DNA of 64,000 nt from Chlamydomonas sphaeroides (taxonomy: Eukaryota; Chlorophyta; Chlorophyceae; Chlamydomonadales; Chlamydomonadaceae), in assembly GCA_001662425.1 (NCBI GenBank), contig BDDC01000175.1:17298-81297 (forward strand), read 5' to 3'. The notes below the pieces were generated by a model. That model was not told where the DNA came from. It saw only the letters and a program-made list of their open reading frames with translations, and ran no database searches. The first letter of the stretch is position 1. Every line of letters starts with the position of its first letter. A program made the position numbers and the translations under genes. Below are positions 12,301-24,300 of this stretch, piece by piece.

Positions 12301-15300
12301 CTACATGCCAAGCAACCGCATCAGCACCTTTGTCGATGGCAAGTAGCTACATGGGACTGGACTTGCACTGCCACACAGCTCGCTATAAACGTTGGAAACT
12401 TCATCTCGCTGCCATGATATGGCAACATGCCCTGCTTCGAATCCCTGCTTTGCTCCCCCAGATGAGGACGGTGATGGCATTACCTGGTATGAGCTGACCA
12501 GTATCTCCGCGAGGTAAGCAGGCATCCCGACACTGCCGGTACATGGTGGCGGTTGCTTGCACCCGCCCCAAGGTATAGCAGGCCCCCTGCAATATTGTTG
12601 TACAATATGCATGCATTGCGAACAACACTGTCACCCCCTGTCATCAGGTGCCAGTCGCTGGGCGAGGACTGCTTCTTCCTGACGGCTGACATGGACGACA
12701 ACGGGCTGAACGATGCCGTGATTGTGTACCTGGACCGTGTGACTGCCGACCGCGAAATCTACCTCACCTTCTCCGCGCTGTCGCCGCCCACGCCGCTGCG
12801 GTGGCAGGTCAACCAGGTGGGGCCCTGCTGGCAAAATTTCGACTCTGTCAACCAGGTTTTAAGGGGCTCACACCCGGACCATTGGATGTCCAACGAAACA
12901 CGCAGGCTTCGTACTTTCCCCGTGGTGCCTGCACGTCACCGTGGGCGGCCGTGATGGGTAACTTTATTGGCCGTGATGGCTCGCTGGATGGCAGCGTCGC
13001 CGGCACGCCAACGCCCCAGATGGCATGTATCAGCTCCTACGATGCACGCGTCTACGTCAGCGGCATGGGAGCCTGGGGTGTCGTACCAGGCGTGCCCAGC
13101 CAGGTGGGACATCCAGGCGTGCGTGGAGGAAAGATGGAAGGGTTTCCGGCTCAAGCTTGGCATGCCGTCGCAGGTGCACGTCAGCGACGTTGACCTCGAC
13201 GGCCGCGACGACCTGCTGGTCTTCAGTGAGGAGGGCTCCTTCTACCTCATCTCGACCGGCAGGTGCGCTGGGGGTGCAGCAAAGAGCCCTGGCCATAGAA
13301 TCCGGTCCCCGCTTTGATCCAGCTGTCGCGGATCCAGCCGGCCCGCTTACATATGCGTTTATCTCACTGAACACGCTGCACACACATCTTCTACTACACA
13401 CTGGCACAGCGTAGCGCCCCTCTTTGTTGATTGACGCACGGTCGATGCGCACCATTGCTCGTGGCTCCTGTTCCATAGCAAACATACAATGATGTGCAAG
13501 ACTAAAGGATGCGTGTTAGTCAAAGTGCTGCACACAGATCTGTGCGCGAAACCTGGCTTGTTGCGTTTAGGGCAGCTCCCGCTTCGCGACAGACATGCAT
13601 GCTCAGAGAGAGACTGTTGCATACTACGTGGGCCCCAGGCTGGTGCTCTTCCGCTAGTTCACGTGCCTGACCACATGTATGCTGCGTGGCACGACACAAC
13701 TAAGGCTCTCCTCCCGGCCCGCCCCCCCCCCAGCTCCTTTGACACTGCCATCAGCACCGCTGCCTTCGGCGGCCCAGCTTCCATCAGCCTGCCTGTGGCC
13801 CGTACCAAGGTCTTGGGCGAGACTGACCAGAGTGAGCACAGGAACGCATTCTTCCATACGGCCTATGCCATGAGCCCCCAAACCCTCACAACACCGCTAC
13901 ACTCCCACCCGCAGCTGCCTCAACCATCGTTGCATCTCCTGAGCCCATCGGCGCCGCTCCCATCGAGCAGCGCTGCGGTGGGCCCCGGCGGCTCGTGGCC
14001 TACTACAGTAACCGCCGGGTTGATCGCAGCCTGTCCTGCACGGGTGTGCGGGGCTTGGACAACCTGGACACGCCCCTTGCGCGTGCTGCCACCGCCACAC
14101 ACGTCATCTTTGCCAGCGTCAGGCCAAACTTTGATGGGGTCAACATCACTTATGTCAACGACCGCGACGCGTCGATGCTGGCCACACTGGCAGCGTAAGG
14201 GATCTGGCGTCAGGCGTGGGCTGTTGGGGGGTGGGGTGGGGTTGGTTGGTCAAATCTGGCATGGAGCCGGGACAACCCTGCAACAACAGCTGGACCTGCC
14301 GGTTAACAAAGGCCGTCCCGCTGGTTGCGTGTTACCTGCACCCTCCTTCCACAGCAATCTCAAGGAGCTGAACCCCGACATCAAGGTCCTCGTGTCCGTG
14401 GGTGGCGCCAGCAACGACCTTGACTTTGCGCGTCTTATTGGCAAGTTGCGGGCATGATGTGCATTGTGCAGTCTGCAGCTTGCACAGCGCCATGCATGCT
14501 TGCCGTGTGGGATGTGTGGCACGCTCCTCACCAAGCAAGTAAAGCAAGCGGGGGTGATATCGCCCTGGACGCTCGGTCCAGGCCCTGGTGACAGTGCATG
14601 TCCCTCACTTCCATCCATCCCCCGTGACAACAGTCAACGAGCCGGACCTGGAGACGTGAGCTGACGCTGGGGCTTGGTAAAGGAGGAGTCTCTTACGGAA
14701 GTTATTCTTATAGCGCTGTGTGCGAGGCCAGCGAGCAGGCGTGGCAGTACACGGCGGCGGTGAATCCCGGTGCTAGCCTCATCAAGAGCACCACCTACCC
14801 GTAATTGCATCCCATGCCTCCCGCCCTCCAGCTTTGCCAACGCCACCGCCAAGTTCGTGCTGGACAACAACCTGGATGTGGGTTGGCAAGCCATCGAGGC
14901 ATTAGGCTGCGGCCCCCCTGTTGCACATGTTGCCGTGCTCACCGCGTGACATGTCTTGTGCCACAGGGCGTGGAGCTGTCGTGGCCGTCGCTGGTGCTGG
15001 ACCAGGTGCGGCTCGGGTCAGCGGTGTGGGCTGATGGGACGACCGACCGTTCTCAGGGCACGGCAGCAGTACCGCCTGCAGAGCAGAGCAGCAAGCAGCA
15101 TGCATGGGCACCACGCCGCTGCGGGGCCCAATGCCGCGCCGCCCTTGCTTGTGTTCCTCCACACGCATACGCATCCCGCAACCTGGCAGGTCCTCGGCTA
15201 CGTCGCGCTGCTGGAGGCCCTGGAGCGGGTGATGGCTGAGTACGGCAAGCTCATTACCGTGGCTATCCCGCCGCGAGAGGTATTCCTGGTGCTGCCGTGG

Positions 15301-18300
15301 AACCTGCTCAACCCCTTCGTCGACATGATCAACCTGCAGGCCTTTGACATTGACGGCGACGAGGTGCGGATAGGACATGAACCAGCGAACACGGCATGTT
15401 GCGTGCTGTTCACGGGTTGCTTGGTACCAAGGCATGACGCGCTGCTGTCACACGTCCATGCTGCATGCCACACGCGCTCTTCCCCTGCCAGGTGCTGGGC
15501 ACGGTGCCATACATCGAGTCGCCCCTCTTCTCCTGCACTGAGACGACCGGTCTGAGCATCAACACCCTGCTGGACAGGGTGAGTGGTGCTGGGATAGCTC
15601 TGCTGTGGTGTCATCCGGTCTGAACCTAGCTATGGCCTTGCAATGCGCGACGTGCCGGCTGGCAAGACAGTAATCCTGCCGGTACGACTGCAGCCCTGAC
15701 GGACGAATGCTCGGTCAGCAGGCAGATACACGTGAACCTGCGACGCTTATCCCTCACAAACCCCCGTGCAGCTGCTGGCCGCCGGCGCGCCGCCCCAGCT
15801 CGTCAACCTGGTCAACCCCACCCTGGGACGCACCTTTGTGCTCGACTCGGAGGGCTTTGTTGGAGGTGAGCCTAGGGGCGCGGCCGCGACGCTCCATGCG
15901 TTGCCGCATGTCGCCTGGGCTCCTGATGCTGCACACGACCCCGTACCGGACCCGCACACCGGATCCACTCATCCGTTCATCCGCTCATCCGCGCCCTCCC
16001 CACACACCGCCCCACCCCCAGGCCCGGGCTCTGCGGGCCCCTGCATGGGCACCGAGGGCTACTTGGACCAGGCAGAGATCCGGCTGCTGGTGCCGCCCGC
16101 CTCCGCCCGCCTAGATATGGAGGCTTTTACAAATTACGTGAGCCGGCGGTTGCAGGAGTGGGAATGATGGCCGATTTCGGCAATGGCTGCGCCCCGCCCG
16201 TGTGCTGCGCTGGGTCTTATTTGGTTGCGTTCCAACACGCGATACCGTTCAACTCATGGATTGCCCTGGCGTACGCCACCTCGCAATCGCCCTTTAGGTA
16301 TACATCGGCGATACATTTTTTGTGCAATTTGACGACGCCTTCACCCTCAGTAACAAGGCAAGGGCGGGCGGCGTTGGGCGGAGCTGTGTGTGTACAACGC
16401 AGGCCTCTGGGGCTGCAGTCCGCAAGCTGCCCGCGGGGCTGCCGTGGCCAACAGTTATCATATTGCACACCCATGCCGTGTACTTCGTAATCAAGACGTG
16501 CCAACGTTCTAGCATGTACGCCGCTGACCCGCGGTGCCTCAGATCTGCTTTGCGACGGATCACTGCCTGGGTGGTGTGGGCGTCTGGGATGTGGACGGAG
16601 ACACGTTCGGCGAGATGATGAGCGTGCTCAAGGTGGGACTTGCTGCATGGGTGTGTCCGAGTGAAGATGCACGCATGGAAGCGGCTGCCCTGTAGCCAGC
16701 ACCGCACACAGGGTGCTGTAGCGCCCTGCAGATCAGCAAGTACTGTCACTGGGAATTTCTTTCTGAGCGGTACCCCTCATCCCTACCTCACACAGGGCGG
16801 CCTGCTGCTGAGCGACCCCGCCGCCTGCGAGCAGTACAACCCGCCAGAGTACGTTCAGGCAGATAGAGGGGTGCTGACTGTGCGCCACGTACGCATGCCG
16901 TGCTCACCAGCCATGCTGCTCTCTGCATACTGCCGCGCACTTGTGCCCGGATGCCCGACCCCAGGTGTACCAACATTGGTGAGTGCCCATGGTCGTAGTC
17001 CCTGGCTGCCGAGGACGAGGGCGGCTATCGGCAACGCAATCGAGGGGTGGAGACCCATGTTGGACCTACATGGCGGGGGGAGGTCTCCCCCAAAGGCCCA
17101 AGCGGTCACTTGGTCGCCGGTTGACCTAACGGGATCATGCTTTGCCATGCGTCAACGTGCAGCGTCAAAATGCTGTTTCCCAAACATGCACACGCGCCGT
17201 GCCTGATGCCGCACGGCACTCCCTTGCTCCGCCCCATCCAGTATCCTCGATGGGCACATCCGACATTGGCTCGGCCGAAATGATGGAGACTGTCGGCGGC
17301 TCGGAGCTGATACTGTATCAGGTAGGTGGCTGGGTTTCTCACTGACGTGGCCGCAACGGCACATGAATGGGCGCAGTGGCACCTCGCTATATCATTAGGC
17401 ATGCACAACGACGTGCACACCGTATGGTACCATGCAATAAGCACCCTGATCAGTTTGCGACCCGGATCCCTTCCGTACACTTGCGTCGCTCAGGTCCGGA
17501 AGACCTGGTCCCAAGCTGTGGCGGTGAGACCGGGCTACGGCAGGGCAGGCAGGGCTGTGGCACGCGCCAGCACCATCTTATCTGCGCGTCCTATACGTGA
17601 TTGGGGACACCCATGAGGAGCGCGTGCTGTTGTGCGTTGCACGCGCCATGTTGCCTTCGTACGGCCTGCGTTCACGTGTGTTCCCTTTTTGATGTCCCCG
17701 CAGCACTGCAAGGCCGCGGGTGCCGAGCTGGCCTCTGTGCTCAACCGCGCCGAGGCGGCCGCCGTGCTCAACCTGTTGGATGGTTAGTGCCTCCATGTGC
17801 ATGCGCTTAATTGCATGGGAAGAAGTACCGTGCATGAGTAGATAAAACCAGGATGGTGTTGAACTAAAGTAAGCTAGTCAAATTGGAGCTGGGTACCGTC
17901 TTTCCGGCATCCCTCCATCCAAGCGCCCCATGCGTCCCGCCGCGCCACCCCGTCACACCTGCCGCAGGCTGGGCCACCAGCGGGCAACTGGGCGAGAGCG
18001 ACCTGCTGAGCAGCCGCATGGTCTCCGTGTGGCTGGGTGCCTCCGACTCCAACCAGGAGGGCGTCTTCAAGTGGATCGACAGCGGCAGGGACCTCATTTA
18101 CAGCACCTGGGCACCGGGGCAGCCGGACGCCAGGTGTGCGCTGGATTATTGCGGACAGCGGTGCTCGCTGCTCTTGCTCCCGCCTCTTCACAGCCGGCCT
18201 CGTCCCCCACCAACCCCAGGTTTGGCGCCGAGGACTGCATGGCGGCCAGTGTGTCGCTGGCGGGCAGCACGGGTGCTGCACTGCGTGAGGTCGTGGGTTC

Positions 18301-21300
18301 GTCGGCTGACTGGTAAGGGGTGCTCCTTGGCACTACTGCGTACAGCACGCCATGTGTTGGCTGCCGCATTTTGCATACCGCACGTCACATGGCGTGTGTC
18401 GCATGCCGCAACTCGCATGTGGAATGCCACCCCATGCAGGCCAAACATCGCATGTGTCATCATGCCCGATGCTGCAAGCCACCCCAGGCCATGCACACAC
18501 CGCGCGCTCACTGTCCTTACCCCCGCCCCCTCCGCACCACTGCCTCGCCCAGGTACGACATGTCCTGCACCCTCAACCTGCCTTTCATCTGCAAGCGTGA
18601 GTGTCACAGGCTGCTCAGTGTCGTGCGACCAAGCAAGGGGTAACATAAGCAGTCTGCTTGCCTGCTTCGACACGTCAGGGCATCCCTTATGCCCCCCCCC
18701 CCACACACACCCGCACAATCAATATCAACCACATCATGTGCCTCTTATGTACGCTGCTGCGCTCTTAACTTGTAGGCCAACTGGCAATTGACGACACAGC
18801 CCTGCGGATGCGTAGCGTCCGCACCCCGCTGTCTACACTGCTCATTATGCCATCCGACAATGTCGACGAAGAGGTCCTTACCCTGCCCATGGCCGCGGCC
18901 CAGAAGTTCTGTCGCAGCTACGGAGTGAGTCGTGTGAACGGGGTAAAAATAGCCGTGTGCAATACTATGTTTGCAATGCCAGTCTTCCTGCAGCAAGGCC
19001 GCACAGCGGCTGTTGTTCGCTTTGGCATTGTGGCGTGCTGCCTTCTGCAGTGCCGCCGTATGCTGCTCATTGGTGTCTCCTCCGCCCCACCCATCCCACC
19101 CAGGGCGAGCTGCCGTCTCTTACCGACCCCTACCTTCGCGATTCCATTGTCAAAAACTTCGACGAGGAGCTGCCGAGCAGCTTCTGGCTGGGCCTGCGCT
19201 CGTACGGTGACGGCATGGTGGGTGGTCGCCTGCTGCCCCTGGATAGGTCCGGGCGGTCGTGGGTTGCCCAACGCACTGCACGTAACGACGTCCTGCCCTT
19301 GCTGCTCCCTGTCAGCCCTACTGGGCCGACGGCTCCCACTCCACGGACGGCATCCTCAACGCCTGGGAGCCGGGCGAGTTTGGCATGCACGCCTGCGCGG
19401 TGGTGGTCGGCCCGCAGGGCGCCAACCTGACCATCGGGGTGAGCAAGATTCATATTTATGTTGCCATGTAAGGAATCTAGGCGTCCTCGCCTGTAACTTG
19501 GAGTGCCACTCCCTACCCCGCAGTTTGATCGCATCTACAGTGTGTGGAACCCCAACACCACTGAAGGCGCCATTGGCATCTCGCCGCCGCCGCCAGCGCT
19601 GCCGTCGCCGCCTGCTCCCCCGCCGCCACCCCCGTCGCCTCGCCCACCTGGCCCGCTGGCGCCAAGCCCTCCCCGTCCTCCCGCCAATGGCACGCCACCC
19701 CTCAGCCCGGAGGAGAACCCATCCGTGCCGGAGCCTCCGCCGCCCTCTCCCTCCCCTCCGCCGCCTGCTCCTACGGCCATCACGTACTTTGTGCCCCAGG
19801 GCGTCTACACGGTGTCGTGCATGGAGAAGATGCCCGTCGTCTGCTCGCGAAGTAAGTCCCGTGCTGGGCTGACCTCTTCGCACGTTGGCAGGTTGCCGAA
19901 TAAACGCACCCCGTGTGCGCACCCCGTTATCAACCTGGACACCCTCATATCCGCATGCCTGCATCGATACACCAGCACTCCTTACCGACCTTCATGCTCC
20001 CGCACAGGTGTCGTATCGACCACCCGCAAGCCCAAGTTCCACTGCCTCAACCGCCCCAACGGCCTGGCGTACCCCGTGCCCGGCAAGTTCCTGGTCGACC
20101 GCCCCCTCTCCATCAGCGAGGAGCGCGAGTGCGTGGTCGCCTGCATGATTGATAAGCGGTGAGCGAAGTGGAAGGGCCACACCGTGTTTGCATATGGTTG
20201 GGCCACTGCTGGGCCGCCCACGTCACAGCAGCAGGACGCTATCCATGGCACGAGCTGTGCTCGCCGCAACTGCGACCTGTCCGTCCCAACCCGCGCAGCT
20301 GCACCTACTACGTCTACCTGCCGCTGGGCTACCCGGCTGCCGACGCCGACACCGGCCCCGCGCCGCACTGCTTCCCCATGGCCCGCGCCTGGGAGGCCGG
20401 CCACAACGACCTGGCCATGCGCATCGACCAGGTCGTGACGGGCGACAGAGTATGCTTCCGCAGCGACGGCGTGCTCAATGGTGAGAATGACCAGACGGCC
20501 GCCATCCAGGGAGGCCCTTGGCGAGCTCAATGCGCAGTCCACATGGGCGACATCTATCTATCCCATGGGCTTGCTGTCCTTGTGTCATCATAAGCCGATG
20601 CGACGCACCACCAATACTGCTTTCCGACGTCAGGTGCTCACTTGATTCACAAGTGCCTGTGTTCCCTGCAACAGCCGAGACGTACAACTTTCCGGATGAG
20701 TCCATGGTGGACCCCCCGTCAGCCTTCAGCCCACAGTACGGCCAACCAGCGCCCACCCACGTGCAGTCGCCGATCAACGCCACGGTGCCATTTGCGCTCA
20801 TGTGCTCAGACGAGGGCGACGCCCCCGTGCTGGGCGCCATCAGCCTTGTGCTGGGCTCCGCCACCGGGGCTGTGGTGGACCTGGGCGCCTCCTGCGCGGG
20901 CCGCGTGCTGGGCACCGAGCAGCGCGTGCTGGGCCGCACCGGCACCGGCCTGGTGGCCTCCAGTGGCGACTGCGGCCAGGCGGGCATCAGCGGCCTTGGC
21001 GGCACGTACGACAGCGCCGGCATCTGCTCGGTGCGTGCCATCCAGATGATAGCGCGCCTTGAGCAACGGCAGATATCATGGCTCAGGCGTCGCAACATCC
21101 TCGACGTTTCCCCTGCCCCACGCCATTTCCTCCTCCCAGCTGACGCTCAAGTGCATCAGCGGCGCCTACCTGTTGGTGCTGGATACGAAGCTGGGCCGCA
21201 CCTGCGGTGTGGGCGGCACGTTCGACTACTACTGCCCGGGGGGCATGACCGCAAACGGAGTGCAGGTGGGCTGGGCGGTCAAAGGTGGCAAAGCTGCTGT

Positions 21301-24300
21301 GGGCTAAGGCCTGTTGCCACCGTATTTTGACAAGGCATCCATGAACCTCAACCACTGCAGGGCACGGCCCTGCTCCTCAACGACACATCCTCCAGCTCTA
21401 TCACCACTCTGCGCCTCACGTGTGCTGGCACGCCCGCCTTCCTCGTTCCGCCTCCGCCTCCTCCGTCGCCGCCGTCCCCTCCGCGTCCTCCCATGCCGCC
21501 CATCACCACCTCGGGCCGCCGCCGAGGCCTGATTGACGATGCTCCCAGCGACGACGCGATTGCCCAGATCGCCGAGAGCCTCGAAGTAGACGAGGCGGCC
21601 GTGCTGCGCGCTGTGGTGGCCGCATCCGCCGACATCAACGAGGACGTGGTCGCCATGGATGTCGCCATCACGCTGCCGGAGAGCTCGCTGGCGGGAGGCC
21701 GCCGCGCGCTGCTGCAGGTGCGAGGGCGTACCCCTGGCCTCTTCCCCCGGCTGGGCAGGGATGATGGGGTGCACGCTGCCGTGTGGGACCTAGCGCCGTT
21801 CGTGTGTCAGGCATGGTGACTCCGGGCGATGACTGGTGATAGGCCTGGTGGCCCCTGCACACTTCTGCGGCTGGCGTTGACAAGAGTGCTCGGCATGTTG
21901 TTATTCGGCTTTTGTACCCACAGGCGCCGTTCCAGTGTCCCTTCGAGGGCGGCGCCAACACGACCTACCTGGGTGAGATGCTGCGTCAGCCCGAGCGAGA
22001 AAGCGAGCATGACACACTACATCCCTCAGCCCATTGCTGCATGTGTTCTTACCCAAGAAAGCGGGTGGCTGACGGCGGCATTCCTCGTCCGCTCGCCACT
22101 GGCCTGCAGCTGACGAGTTCGTCCTCACTGGCAAGGTGGCGCTGCCCGGCGACTGCTGCTCCATGTGCTTCGACGCCAGCCCGAACAACTACGGATACGT
22201 GTTCGTCAGCATCTACCAGGTGAGGTTGGCCGCCTTTCGTCGAGTGACACGCCCTCCACTTGCGCTTTCAAAGTCATGCGCGCAGTCCGGTCAGCTCACC
22301 AGCTGCTCCGTCCATGCCTCTTCACCTCACGCGCCCCTGCTCAAAGTCATGAAATCCCGCAACCACTCGCCTCCCTCCTGCAGGACTGCTATTGCATTCC
22401 AAACACCTTGCCACCATGTACGTGCATAGGTCCTGCCAGTGGCCGGTCGTGCTGGGCGACCCTGCACCCTGCTGCTATGCAACGTTGATTGAGACCTTAC
22501 ACCTGGTGCCCTGCACATCGCTGGGCATGAAGCCGGGCTCCTGCCAACATGAAAAACAACACGTTTGCTGCTGTTGACCCACAGATAACGCGAGCGAAGC
22601 TCTCATCCCAGGTGTCTTGGCGGGCTCACTTGGTGGAGTACCCTACGGCGGTGTCGTGCGGGTGAACAGCATGCCACGCCCACCCGCTCCTTTGCCGCCA
22701 AGCCCAGCGCCTCAGCCACCCAGCCCGCCACCACCTTCGCCGCAGCCACCTAGCCCAAACCCGCCTTCTCCTCAGCCCCCCAGCCCGCATCCCCCCTCAC
22801 CGCCGTCACCCAAGCCCCCGTCACCCGCACCTCCCCTCTCACCTCTGCAAAGGGCACCCCCACCCAGCCCCCCGACGCCACCACCAAAGCCGCCACCCCC
22901 GCTGCCGCCATCCCCAAGGCCGTCGCCGCCACCATCACCCAAGCCACCAAACCCGCCGTTGCCGCCGTCCCCCCCGCCCCCCCCCCCCCCCCCCNNNNNN
23001 NNNNNNNNNNNNNNNNNNNNNNNNNNNNNNNNNNNNNNNNNNNNNNNNNNNNNNNNNNNNNNNNNNNNNNNNNNNNNNNNNNNNNNNNNNNNNNNNNNNN
23101 NNNNNNNNNNNNNNNNNNNNNNNNNNNNNNNNNNNNNNNNNNNNNNNNNNNNNNNNNNNNNNNNNNNNNNNNNNNNNNNNNNNNNNNNNNNNNNNNNNNN
23201 NNNNNNNNNNNNNNNNNNNNNNNNNNNNNNNNNNNNNNNNNNNNNNNNNNNNNNNNNNNNNNNNNNNNNNNNNNNNNNNNNNNNNNNNNNNNNNNNNNNN
23301 NNNNNNNNNNNNNNNNNNNNNNNNNNNNNNNNNNNNNNNNNNNNNNAGCCCCCGTCGCCCCCAAAGCCGCCATCGCCAGCCCCTCGGCCGCCGCCCAGTC
23401 CCCCGGACATGCCCAAGCCCCCGTCGCCCCGACCGCCCCGACCGCCGGCCCCTCCCCCACCGTCTCCACGCCCAAATCCACCACCACTGCCTTCGCCGCC
23501 CAGCCCGCCTTCACCCCCATCGCCGCCCCTACCGCCGCCAAAGCCACCGTCCCCACCGCAGCCCTCCCCTCCCAGGAACCCGCCCTCTCCGCCGCCCTCA
23601 CCAGCACCTTTGTAAGTGTTGCTGTTGTGCCTGAGGCTTTGCACGTGGGCTTATGCTGGCTGGGGCTCTGTAGCACTCACTCACGAAGTGCTATGCGCAT
23701 GTGCTCACAACACGCAGGCCGCCCTCCCCGCCGACGCCGCCCTCTGTACCGAGCGCCCCGCCCTCGCCCCCTCAGCAGCCCCCCGCACCGCCTCCGCCCT
23801 CGCCCCCGCCCTCCCCCCCGCCCCGCCCTCCACCACCTCCTTCGCCTCCCCCTCCTCCGCCCGATTCTGTCTCCGGGGGTGAGCCTTGGCTTGGACCCCA
23901 TGCGCGGCTACTGGACAGACACCGCATGTGCCGGACAATCCCTAGCAGCTGTGGGAGAAGCGCCACGGCACCGTATCGTCATCAGCCCTTGCCAGATCTG
24001 CTCACGTCACCCACGCACGCAGCGAGCGAGCGAGCGAGCCTGCATGCGCGCATGTTCCAGAACCAATAAATACCTGCAATCCCTGCCCTCATCCCTCCAG
24101 GCGCGCCCTTCTGTGATGGCTGCTCGCCAATGTTTGGCGACTACTCGATCGACTCGCCCTGGTACTACACCAAGCGCGTGCTGACGCTGCGCTGCACATT
24201 TGGCTATCAGGTGGGGGAGGGGGCATTTCTACCTGCACACGCGTCGTCAGCCGGCAGCTGAGCATGCATAGTAGCACTTCACCCAGATAACGACATGGCG

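Noticed and set aside
12339..12345. GT donor at 12343 for the FG-GAP exon
   Set aside because: Using it puts a stop right after the junction with 12462; the GC donor at 12339 preserves the D-E-D-G-D-G motif.
18188..18718. Long minus-strand open frame over CTLD1
   Set aside because: It is a shadow of plus-strand exons and introns that clearly encode a lectin domain.
22750..23676. Long minus-strand Gly-rich open frames over the Pro tract
   Set aside because: They are the reverse complement of CCN Pro codons; the plus strand has the signal and splice context.
23880..24101. Possible gene end after the Pro-rich shaft
   Set aside because: The next exon at 24102 joins in phase (G-A-P-F-C-D) and no new leader peptide appears.
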